Of a stretch of DNA of 64,000 nt, positions 33,152-41,128 are shown one piece after another; position 1 is the stretch's first letter, and each line of letters opens with the position of its first letter. The notes below the pieces were generated by a model. It saw only the letters and a list, made by a program, of their open reading frames with translations. It was not told the DNA's origin and searched no databases. The DNA is from VXNE01 sp965208745 (GTDB lineage Bacteria > Pseudomonadota > Gammaproteobacteria > Pseudomonadales > Azotimanducaceae): the NCBI GenBank assembly GCA_965208745.1, contig CBDBPN010000004.1, positions 3,286,001 through 3,350,000 of the forward strand. Direction: 5' to 3'. Position numbers and translations under genes: made by a program.

Positions 33152-33487
33152 ATGAACGTGCAGGAGACCATCGAGGCGAAGCTCGCCGGGGCGCTGGCGC
33201 CGGCGCATCTGGTCGTCGAGAACGAGAGCCCGAACCACAACGTGCCGGCCGGCTCGGAGTCCCATTTCCGGGTCGTGGTGGTGGCGGACGGCTTCGAAGG
33301 GCGGCGGCCGCTCGAGCGCCACCGCATGGTGAACGCGTTGCTTGAGGACGAGCTGGCGGGACCCGTCCATGCCCTCGCGCTGCACACGTACACGCCGGGG
33401 GACTGGAAGGCGCGGTTCGGCGAGGCCCCCATGTCGCCGCCCTGCCTGGGGGGTCGGGCCCGGGAAGCGCGCACCGGGGACACCTGA
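33152..33487 (+). CDS. BolA-family protein
   Basis: 111 aa. A small BolA fold: VQETIEAKLAGALAP at the start and the conserved ESHFRVVVVADGFEGRRPLERHRMVN-LL block with the His proposed to bind an FeS cluster with monothiol glutaredoxins. The last 20 residues are a variable tail. Good ribosome site (GGGAGG) 6 bp before ATG. BolA versus IbaG/YrbA cannot be settled by eye; SESHF favours BolA. Confidence 0.9.
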   Translation: MNVQETIEAKLAGALAPAHLVVENESPNHNVPAGSESHFRVVVVADGFEGRRPLERHRMVNALLEDELAGPVHALALHTYTPGDWKARFGEAPMSPPCLGGRAREARTGDT

Positions 33488-33500
33488 ACGCCGACGCGGG

Positions 33501-34184
33501 TCACAGGAGCGGCGCCAGCACTTCCCAGACGTTCTGGAGCAGGATCGGCTGGGCCTCCGCGGTCGGATGTATGCCGTCCGCCTGCATCATGGTCTCCGGG
33601 TCGATGCCTTCGAGCAGGAAAGGTACGAGTTCCGTGTCGAGCGCCTCGCTGACCTCCGCGAACACGTCCTGGAACGACCGGGTGTACCGGGGCCCGAGGT
33701 TCGGCGTCATCTGCATGCCGACCACGATCACGGTCGCGCCGCGCGCGCGTGCCGCGCGGGCCATGGCCGTCAGGTTCTCGCGGATGCTGGCCACGGAGTA
33801 GCCGCGCAGGCCATCGTTGGCGCCGAGTTCGAGGATCACGATCCCGGGCTGGTGCCGCGCGAGGAGCATGCCCATGCGCCCGCGCCCACCGGTGGTCGTC
33901 TCGCCGCTCACGCTGGCGTTCACGACGCGGTACGGACTCCCGTCGTCGGCGAGGCGCTTCTCGAGCAGCGCGGCCCACCCCCGCTCGGGGGGGATGCCAT
34001 GGGCCGCGCTGAGGCTGTCCCCGAAGACCAGGATGGTGGGGGGTGCCTCCGGCGGCGCGTCGGCTTGCGCGGTGACCGCCCCGGCGATGGCGAGGAGCGC
34101 GAGCGGGAAGAGGAGCGAGCGGGGTCTCAACGGTCGGGCCGGTGGTGGGGTCGGCCAATGGTAATCTATGCGCCGCAAGCTCAT
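33501..34184 (-). CDS. tesA: TesA-like SGNH esterase/lysophospholipase
   Basis: 227 aa with an N-terminal signal peptide (LLFPLALLAIAGAVTAQA), hence periplasmic. The four SGNH blocks are visible: FGDSLSAAHG (Ser), VNASVSGETTTGG (Gly), LELGANDGLRG (Asn), and ADGIHPTAEAQP (Asp and His). It hydrolyses acyl thioesters and lysophospholipids. It is divergent from ybbA-ybbP, the same order as in E. coli. Confidence 0.94.
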   Translation of the reverse strand: MSLRRIDYHWPTPPPARPLRPRSLLFPLALLAIAGAVTAQADAPPEAPPTILVFGDSLSAAHGIPPERGWAALLEKRLADDGSPYRVVNASVSGETTTGGRGRMGMLLARHQPGIVILELGANDGLRGYSVASIRENLTAMARAARARGATVIVVGMQMTPNLGPRYTRSFQDVFAEVSEALDTELVPFLLEGIDPETMMQADGIHPTAEAQPILLQNVWEVLAPLL

Positions 34185-34242
34185 CGGAGCCTTCCGCCGG
34201 TCCCCGCCGGCGGCAGGTGTTTGAGGTCATCCGACACCCGAC

Positions 34243-34929
34243 ATGCACGACGGTTCCGCCGAATCGCCGATCCTGCGCGCCCGCGCGATCAACAAGACCG
34301 TGCCCACCGCGGAGGGTGACCTGTGCATCCTCGACGGCGTGGACTTCCAGGCCGGGGCCGGCGAGTCCGTGGCGGTGGTGGGGGCGTCGGGGTCCGGCAA
34401 GACCACGCTGCTCGGCATACTCGCGGGACTCGATCTGCCGACCCGCGGCGACGTGTGGCTCGACGGGGAAGAGATCACCGGCATGTCCGAGGAGCGGCGC
34501 GCGCGCGTGCGCGGCCGCTGCATCGGCTTCGTGTTCCAGACGTTCCAGCTCATCGAGAGCCTGTCGGCGCTCGAGAACGTCATGCTGCCGTCCGAACTGC
34601 GGGGAGACGCCGCCCCCCGGGACGACGCGGCGCAGTTCCTGGCCCGCGTGGGGTTGGCCGAGCGGGTGACGCATTACCCGCGGGAGCTGTCCGGCGGTGA
34701 GCAGCAGCGCGTGGCGATCGCGCGGGCGTTCGCGTCGCGCCCGAAGGTCCTGTTCGCGGATGAACCCACCGGCAACCTGGACACGGCCACAGGCGCGCGG
34801 GTGATCGACCTCCTGTTCGACCTCAACGTGGAGTCCGGAGCCACGCTCGTGCTCGTCACCCACGATGCGGCGCTCGCCGACCGCTGCAACCGCGTCGTCA
34901 CGCTGGAAGCGGGGAGGACCGCGTCGTGA
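34243..34929 (+). CDS. ybbA: ABC transporter ATPase, YbbA/LolD type
   Basis: 228 aa. Walker A GASGSGKTT, signature LSGGEQQRVAIARA, Walker B VLFADEPTGNLD. It belongs to the LolD/MacB group that works with FtsX-like permeases in mechanotransmission rather than substrate transport across the membrane. Its last four bases overlap the start of the permease gene. Confidence 0.93.
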   Translation: MHDGSAESPILRARAINKTVPTAEGDLCILDGVDFQAGAGESVAVVGASGSGKTTLLGILAGLDLPTRGDVWLDGEEITGMSEERRARVRGRCIGFVFQTFQLIESLSALENVMLPSELRGDAAPRDDAAQFLARVGLAERVTHYPRELSGGEQQRVAIARAFASRPKVLFADEPTGNLDTATGARVIDLLFDLNVESGATLVLVTHDAALADRCNRVVTLEAGRTAS

Positions 34930-37427
34930 CGCTGCGGCTCGTACTGCGGCTCGCGATCCGGGACTGGCGTGCCGGCGAGCTTCGGCTACTCCTGGCGGCC
35001 GTGGTGGTGGCCGTGGGCACCGTGACGGCCATCGGTCTCTTCGTGGACCGGCTGCGGGAGGCGCTCCTGTCCGAGTCCACGACGTTCCTCGGGGCGGACC
35101 GCGTGATCGCATCGACCCGGGAAGTGCCCGAGGCGTTTCGCGACGCGGCGCGCGACCTCGGGATCACCCACACGGACGTCGTCACCTTCCCGTCCATGTT
35201 GTTCGCGGACGAGTCGGAGGACGCGCGCAGCCAACTGGTGTCCGTCAAGGCCGTGGGCGACGGCTATCCGCTGCGCGGCGTGCTCCGGGTCGCCGAGGAA
35301 CCGTTCGGGCCGGCGGGCGTTACGCGGGCCGTTCCCGCCCGCGGCGAGGTGTGGCTCGACTCGCGCCTGTTCCCGGCGCTCGGGCTCAAGTTGGGCGACA
35401 CGGTCGCCGTCGGTTACGCGCGCCTGCGGGTCCAGCGCGTCCTGGCGGGGGAGCCGGACCGCGGCGGGAGCGTGTTCGACCTCGGTCCGCGGCTCCTGAT
35501 GCACATCGACGACGTCCCGGGGACGCGCGTCATTCAACCGGGGAGCCGGGTCGGTTACCGGCTGCTCCTGGCGGGCGACGACGCCGCGCTGGCGCGCCTC
35601 CGGGAGGTCGTCGAACCCGACCTCGCCCCGAACTATCGCTGGCGCGGCATCGCGGATGCGAACCCGACCATCGGCGAGGCCCTCGACCGCGCCGAGAGCT
35701 TCCTGCTGCTGGGCGGGCTGCTCGCGGTCCTGCTGGCGGGCGTGGCGGTCGCGCTCGGCGCGCACCGGTATGCCCGGCGTCACTACGATCACGTGGGCGT
35801 CCTCAAGACACTGGGCGCCACGCCGGCGGACGTGCAGTGGGGCTATCTCGGGGTGCTGAGCGCGGTCGGGGCGGCCGGCGTGGCGACCGGACTGGTACTG
35901 GGGGCCCTCGTGCACCTGGCGATCGTGGCGGCGCTCGCGGCCTACTTGCCGGCCTCGCTCCCGCTGCCGGGGCCGCGTCCCCTCGCGCTCGGGGCCGTCA
36001 CGGGTTTCGTGTGCCTGCTGGCCTTCGCGTTGCCGCCGCTGCTCGCGCTGCGGAACGTCTCGCCAATGCGCGTGATCCGGCGGGACGTGCATGCCGGCGC
36101 GGCCTCGCGGGCGGTGACCTACGGGTCCGCGGCCCTGGGCGGACTCGGACTGCTCGTGTGGTACAGCGGCGACGTCTGGCTGACGGTCTGGGCACTGGCC
36201 GGCGGGGTCGGCGTGTGCGGTGCGTTCGCCGTCCTGGCGCTGGGGCTGCTGCGCGGGGGACGGGTGGTCGGCATGCAGGCGGGGAGCGCCTGGCGGTTGG
36301 CGTTGGCGGGCCTGCAGCGCCGCTATCGGGAGAACGTGGCGCAGATCACGATCTTCGGCATCGCCATCATGCTGCTGCTCATCCTCCTCCTGATCCGCAC
36401 GGCCCTGCTGGACGAGTGGCGCGCCCAGTTGCCCGAGAACGCGCCGAATCACTTCGTCATGAACGTGGCCGATGACGAAGTGGAAGCCGTGCAGACGCTG
36501 CTCGCGAGCCACACGGACTACGACGGCGGGCTCTTTCCGATGATCCGCGGGCGCGTGACGAGCGTGAACGGGCAGCCTGCGGAGGAATGGGCGCGCGCGC
36601 ACCGCCGCGGACCGGACGGCCCGAGCCTGCGCTCGGAGCGGAACCTGACCTGGGCCGACACGCTCCCCGGCAACAACGTGCTGGTGGAAGGGGAATGGTG
36701 GCCCGCGGGCACGGGGGAGTCGTTGATCTCGCTCGAGCAGGAGTACGCCTCCCGGTACGGGCTCGGGATCGGCGACGAACTCGCCTTCGACATCGGCGGC
36801 CTGCCGGTCACGGCCCGGGTGGCCAACACGCGCCGGGTCGAGTGGGACAGCCTGCAGCCGAACTTCTTCATCGTCTTCTCGGGCGCGGCGCTCCGCGACT
36901 TCGCCACGACCCACATGACGAGCTTCCACCTGGGCCCGGAGGGAAAGCCCTTCCTCAACCGCTTGCTGTCGGAGCATCCGACCATCACCGTGATCGAGGT
37001 GGACGAGATCATCCGCCAGGTGCGCAGCATCGTCGGGCGGGTCACGCAGGCGATCGAACTGGTGCTTGGCCTCGTCCTGGGCGCGGGCGCCCTGGTGCTC
37101 GTGGCCTCGATCCAGGCGAGCCACGAGGCGCGCCTCAAGGAACACGCCCTCGTGCGCGCCCTCGGCGGCACGATGCGGCTCATCGCCGGCTCGCTGACGG
37201 CGGAGTTCGCGGTGCTCGGCGCGTTCGCCGGGGTCGTTGCCGTGGTCGGTGCGGAGATCACCGTAACCGTGCTGCGGTCCCGGGTCTTCGAGTTGGGGTA
37301 CGACCTGCATCCGTGGCTCTGGCTCACGGGTCCCGCCATCGGCGCCGTGCTGATCGCCCTGATCGGCTATCTCGGTACGCGCAAGCTCGTGGAATCGCCG
37401 CCGGTGCTGGTGCTCAGGGAGCTGTGA
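34926..37427 (+). CDS. ybbP: FtsX-like ABC permease, YbbP type
   Basis: 833 aa; GTG start overlapping the ybbA stop. An N-terminal TM with a large periplasmic domain, a central bundle of TMs (residues about 255-480) and a second periplasmic domain before the final FtsX domain (from about 710) match the ten-helix YbbP layout. Likely partner of YbbA, possibly releasing lipids or lipoproteins near TesA, which is encoded divergently. Complete. Confidence 0.92.
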   Translation: MTLRLVLRLAIRDWRAGELRLLLAAVVVAVGTVTAIGLFVDRLREALLSESTTFLGADRVIASTREVPEAFRDAARDLGITHTDVVTFPSMLFADESEDARSQLVSVKAVGDGYPLRGVLRVAEEPFGPAGVTRAVPARGEVWLDSRLFPALGLKLGDTVAVGYARLRVQRVLAGEPDRGGSVFDLGPRLLMHIDDVPGTRVIQPGSRVGYRLLLAGDDAALARLREVVEPDLAPNYRWRGIADANPTIGEALDRAESFLLLGGLLAVLLAGVAVALGAHRYARRHYDHVGVLKTLGATPADVQWGYLGVLSAVGAAGVATGLVLGALVHLAIVAALAAYLPASLPLPGPRPLALGAVTGFVCLLAFALPPLLALRNVSPMRVIRRDVHAGAASRAVTYGSAALGGLGLLVWYSGDVWLTVWALAGGVGVCGAFAVLALGLLRGGRVVGMQAGSAWRLALAGLQRRYRENVAQITIFGIAIMLLLILLLIRTALLDEWRAQLPENAPNHFVMNVADDEVEAVQTLLASHTDYDGGLFPMIRGRVTSVNGQPAEEWARAHRRGPDGPSLRSERNLTWADTLPGNNVLVEGEWWPAGTGESLISLEQEYASRYGLGIGDELAFDIGGLPVTARVANTRRVEWDSLQPNFFIVFSGAALRDFATTHMTSFHLGPEGKPFLNRLLSEHPTITVIEVDEIIRQVRSIVGRVTQAIELVLGLVLGAGALVLVASIQASHEARLKEHALVRALGGTMRLIAGSLTAEFAVLGAFAGVVAVVGAEITVTVLRSRVFELGYDLHPWLWLTGPAIGAVLIALIGYLGTRKLVESPPVLVLREL

Positions 37428-37490
37428 GCGGCATGCTTGCCACTCGATGATCCTGGGCGTAGCATCTGATGTCCAAGGACGTGACACCTG

Positions 37491-37724
37491 ATGTACAACA
37501 TGCGAACGACGCTCGACATTGACGGTCCCATTCTGTCCGAGCTGAAAGCCCTCCAGGAACAGGAGGGCAAGTCGCTCGGCCGCCTGGTGTCCGACCTGCT
37601 CGCCCGCGCGCTCAAGGAGGGGACGGCGGCGCCGACTGCGCCCCCTGTATGGCACGCCAAGCCGATGCATGCGCGGTTCGACCTTGCGGACAAGGAGGCA
37701 CTGCACCGCGCATTGGATGCGTGA
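37491..37724 (+). CDS. vapB: VapB-type antitoxin
   Basis: 77 aa. The N-terminal MRTTLDIDGPILSELKALQEQEGKSLGRLVSDLL is a ribbon-helix-helix DNA-binding segment; the C-terminal tail (RFDLADKEALHRALD) is the toxin-binding part. Upstream there are two similar blocks, CATCTGATGT (37463-37472) and CACCTGATGT (37484-37493), 21 bp apart, a possible operator. Confidence 0.82.
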   Translation: MYNMRTTLDIDGPILSELKALQEQEGKSLGRLVSDLLARALKEGTAAPTAPPVWHAKPMHARFDLADKEALHRALDA

Positions 37725-37744
37725 AGGGAGCGGGCCCGGCTGAC

Positions 37745-38179
37745 GTGAGCTATTCGCTGGATGTCAACATCCTCCTCTACGCCTCGGACGTCTCAAATCC
37801 CTTCCACGGCGAGGCGCGGGCCTTTCTCGAGTCCTGCATGGGCGGAGGCGACCTGTTCTACATCGCGTGGCCGACCATCATGGGCTACCTGCGGATTGCC
37901 ACGCACCCGACGATCTTCGACGAGCCCCTGACGGCGGATCAGGCAATGGAGAACATCCAGACCCTGCTCGACCTGCCGCATTGCCGATGCCTCGCGGAAG
38001 AAGGTGGATTCTGGGAGGTGTGGCGCTCCGTGGCGGGGGAGACCCCGATACGGGGGAACCTAGTGCCGGACGCACACCTTGCCGCGTTGCTCAGACTCCA
38101 CGGAGTACGGACGCTGTACACCCACGACCGGGACTTCCGTCGGTTCGACTTCCTGGACGTGCGTGACCCGCTCGCGTGA
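37745..38179 (+). CDS. vapC: VapC-type PIN-domain toxin
   Basis: 144 aa from GTG 37745; an earlier GTG at 37721 overlapping the vapB stop is possible. PIN-domain acidic residues: Asp in YSLDVNILLYA, Glu in EARAFLE, Asp in LVPDAHLAALL and Asp in TLYTHDRDFRRF. It is probably a Mg2+-dependent RNase held inactive by VapB. Forms a standard antitoxin-toxin operon. Confidence 0.88.
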   Translation: MSYSLDVNILLYASDVSNPFHGEARAFLESCMGGGDLFYIAWPTIMGYLRIATHPTIFDEPLTADQAMENIQTLLDLPHCRCLAEEGGFWEVWRSVAGETPIRGNLVPDAHLAALLRLHGVRTLYTHDRDFRRFDFLDVRDPLA

Positions 38180-38201
38180 ACGAACGGGCGCGCCGACGGC
38201 C

Positions 38202-38858
38202 TCAGCCGTCGACCACCGGGTAGCACGGGTCCCCCCAGTCCTCCTCGGGATTCGCCATCAGCAGGTGAATGACCCGCGGGACGAGGTCCGCGAGGATGGC
38301 CGTGCCGTCCCGCACCTGGTCGCGGTTCACGCTGCTGTGCCAGGTCGCGCCGCCGTGGATCAACTGGTTGCGCAGCGTATAGAGCCGCGCGAGGACGATG
38401 GCGAGGACCGTGTCGGTACGGCTGCGGTCGCGCAGGGCGAGGTGGGCCTTCTTCCGGGCGCCGGCGAAGGAGCGTTCCCACTGCCGCTCGTCGATCTTGC
38501 CGTTCCGGTAGTCCCAGAACGGCTGAAAGACGTACCGGTTCTCGAGCAGCATGCGGAAGGGTCCCGGGAACTTCGACCAGACGAGTTCGTACAGCAGGTT
38601 CTCGCGGTCGAGTTCCACGAGCCGCTTGAGGAAGCGGTCGAGGACCGTCTGCTCCGGCGTCGACTCGCGCTGGATCTCGTCCGAATAGGCCGCGTTCAGG
38701 GCGATCCAGAGGAAGATGTAGCGCGCGTCGTCGTCGTCCCCGCATCGTTCGGCGCGCCCGAGCCAGCTCACGGCCCGGTGCACGCGCAGGGCGATGCCGG
38801 GGTGCTTCGACTCGATCCGGCGTGCTCGGGCCTTCAGGCTTGAGTGGTCGAAACGCAT
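38202..38858 (-). CDS. HEPN-like protein of unknown function
   Basis: 218 aa, mainly helical, soluble. It contains YTLRNQLIHGG, which fits the R-x4-H catalytic signature of HEPN-type RNases, with WIALNAAYSDE as a plausible first conserved helix. The stop is 22 bp from the end of vapC (convergent). HEPN proteins often occur in toxin-antitoxin or defence modules, but no partner nucleotidyltransferase is adjacent. Family name not recognised. Confidence 0.6.
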   Translation of the reverse strand: MRFDHSSLKARARRIESKHPGIALRVHRAVSWLGRAERCGDDDDARYIFLWIALNAAYSDEIQRESTPEQTVLDRFLKRLVELDRENLLYELVWSKFPGPFRMLLENRYVFQPFWDYRNGKIDERQWERSFAGARKKAHLALRDRSRTDTVLAIVLARLYTLRNQLIHGGATWHSSVNRDQVRDGTAILADLVPRVIHLLMANPEEDWGDPCYPVVDG

Positions 38859-38977
38859 GGGCGGGCGGGGGCGAGCGGTCGGTCGATACTACACCGCCGG
38901 GTGACACGCGCGCCGCCAGCACAGAGGATGTCGGCAGCATGTGGCAAGGCCGTGCCAAATCCGACACACTTTCGCGG

Positions 38978-41023
38978 ATGAAGTACGTCGTCTCGCTCCT
39001 TTGCGCGCTGGCCGCGGTGAGTGCGCTCGCACAGGACGACGCGTCCGTCCCTGAGGTCGAGGAGATCGTGGTGGTCGCGGAAGCGTCCGTCCGCGCCCGC
39101 CAGGGCGACCTTGGCAGCGTCACCACCGTGGATGCCGACGCATTGGACCTCCTGCGGGCCAACCATGTGCACGAGACCCTCGTCCGGGTTCCGGGCGTCT
39201 GGGTCCAGCGCGGTTCGGGACACGAGCACCTGACAGCGATCCGGTCGGGCGTGCTCGCCGGACCAGGCGCCTGCGGCGAGTTCCTGTACCTCGAGAACGG
39301 CATACCGATCCGACCTGCGGGTTTCTGCAACATCAACAACCTGTTCGAGGTGAACACCGAGCAGGCGGCGGCGGTCGAAGTCGTACGCGGACCGGCAAGT
39401 GCCCTGTTCGGGGGTAACGCGCTGCACGGGGTGGTGAACGTCGTGGCCCGGCGGCCGGCCGGGCGACCGAGCCTCTCCCTCGAGGCGGGCCCCCACGACT
39501 ACCACCAGGCGCGTGCGGGCGGGGTGTTGGGGGACGTGCGCGTGGACGTGCACTCGACCGGGAGCGGAGGTTACCGGGACGACACGGGCTTCGGTCAGCA
39601 GAAGGCCAACTTGAGCCACGCTGCCGATTTCGGGGAGTGGGCAGTCTCGAACTCCCTGTCGGCAACGCTGCTGAACCAGGAGACGGGCGGCTTCGTGCGG
39701 GGGCATCGCGCCTACGACGACGATGACCTGCGCGACACCAACCCGAATCCGGAGGCATACCGCGATGCCTGGTCGGTGCGCGCGATCAGCGCGTGGACCC
39801 GGGACCTGGGGGACCGCCGACTCGCGCTGACGCCTTACCTGCGCCGGTCCAGCATGGCGTTCCTGCAGCACTTCCTGCCGGGACAGCCCCTCGAGACGAA
39901 CGCCCAGACGAGCGGTGGAGCCGTCGGGCGTCTCGCGGGCGTCGACGGGCGGCTGGAATGGAGCGTCGGCGCCCAGGTCGAGTGGATGCGGGGCGAGCTG
40001 CGCGAGCACCAGGACGGTCCGACGATCGGGTCGGCCTTCCTGGTGGCCACGCGCCCGCAAGGCACGCACTACGACTACGAGGTCGACAGCTCGATGGCGG
40101 CGGCCTTCTACGACCTGACCTGGTCGTTTTCCGGCCGGACGAGTCTCGTGCACAGCCTGCGCGCCGAGCGCCTTGCCTACGACTACGACAACAACGCCAC
40201 CGTCGGCAACACGCGCGACGACGGCACGGCCTGCGGATTCGGCGGCTGCCTGTACACCCGGCCCGCCAGCCGGGAGGACACGTTCACGGACGTCGCCGGC
40301 CGTATCGGAATCCACTGGGACCTCGATGACCGGTCCGAGGCCTACGCGGTCGCCGGCCGGGGCTTCCGGGCGCCCCAGGCCACGGAGCTCTATCGCCTGC
40401 AGAGCGGGCAGACGATCGCGGACATCGACAGCGAGGCGCTGACGTCGTTCGAGGCGGGTTGGCGGTGGACGGGGGAGGCCATTGACGCCGATGTCGCCGT
40501 CTATGCCGAGCGCACCGATCACCTGATCTTCCGCGACGCCAACGGCTTCAACGTCAGCGATGGCGAAACCGAGTCTTCCGGCATAGAGTTCGCGTTGCGC
40601 GGTCGCCTGGGGGACATCCACCGGTTCGAGCTGACCGGCACCTACGCCCGGCACCGCTATGCCTTCGACCGCGATGCCGCGCGCGGCGAGCGGATCCGCG
40701 ACGGCAACGACGTGGACACCGCGCCGCGCTGGCTCGGCAGCGCCCGCTGGTACGCGGCCCGGGGCGGCGTCCGCTCCGAACTCGAGGCCGTGTACGTCGG
40801 CTCGCACTACGTCAACGCCGCCAACACCCAGCGGTACCGGGGTCACCTGGCCTTTCACTGGCGCGGGAGCTACGCGTTGTCGGAGCGGGTGACGCTGTTT
40901 GCCCGGCTGCTCAACCTGACCGATGAGCGCTACGCGGACCGGGCGGACTTCGCCTTCGGTAGTTTCCGGTACTTCCCGGCGCTGCCGAGGCAGTTCTATC
41001 TGGGGGCCGAAATCGCCTTCTGA
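38978..41023 (+). CDS. TonB-dependent receptor
   Basis: 681 aa outer-membrane receptor. Signal peptide (YVVSLLCALAAVSALAQ), plug domain with EIVVVAEASVRARQ (TonB-box region), RVPGVWVQRGSG and VEVVRGPASALFGGNALHGVVNV, then a 22-strand barrel ending in an aromatic residue (AEIAF). The two Cys pairs in the plug (GACGEF and FCNIN) and in a loop (TACGFGGCLY) may form disulfides. Substrate class unclear: siderophore, vitamin or peptide. ATG 38978 chosen because the signal peptide starts there. Confidence 0.92.
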   Translation: MKYVVSLLCALAAVSALAQDDASVPEVEEIVVVAEASVRARQGDLGSVTTVDADALDLLRANHVHETLVRVPGVWVQRGSGHEHLTAIRSGVLAGPGACGEFLYLENGIPIRPAGFCNINNLFEVNTEQAAAVEVVRGPASALFGGNALHGVVNVVARRPAGRPSLSLEAGPHDYHQARAGGVLGDVRVDVHSTGSGGYRDDTGFGQQKANLSHAADFGEWAVSNSLSATLLNQETGGFVRGHRAYDDDDLRDTNPNPEAYRDAWSVRAISAWTRDLGDRRLALTPYLRRSSMAFLQHFLPGQPLETNAQTSGGAVGRLAGVDGRLEWSVGAQVEWMRGELREHQDGPTIGSAFLVATRPQGTHYDYEVDSSMAAAFYDLTWSFSGRTSLVHSLRAERLAYDYDNNATVGNTRDDGTACGFGGCLYTRPASREDTFTDVAGRIGIHWDLDDRSEAYAVAGRGFRAPQATELYRLQSGQTIADIDSEALTSFEAGWRWTGEAIDADVAVYAERTDHLIFRDANGFNVSDGETESSGIEFALRGRLGDIHRFELTGTYARHRYAFDRDAARGERIRDGNDVDTAPRWLGSARWYAARGGVRSELEAVYVGSHYVNAANTQRYRGHLAFHWRGSYALSERVTLFARLLNLTDERYADRADFAFGSFRYFPALPRQFYLGAEIAF

Positions 41024-41128
41024 CGGTTTGCGCCCGCCCGGCCGCGGCGCCGCCGCGACCGGCCCGTTCCGTTTGACTACGTCCCGAAAAAGGCGGAGAG
41101 TGCGCCTGTCTTATGGGGAGGACCGACC

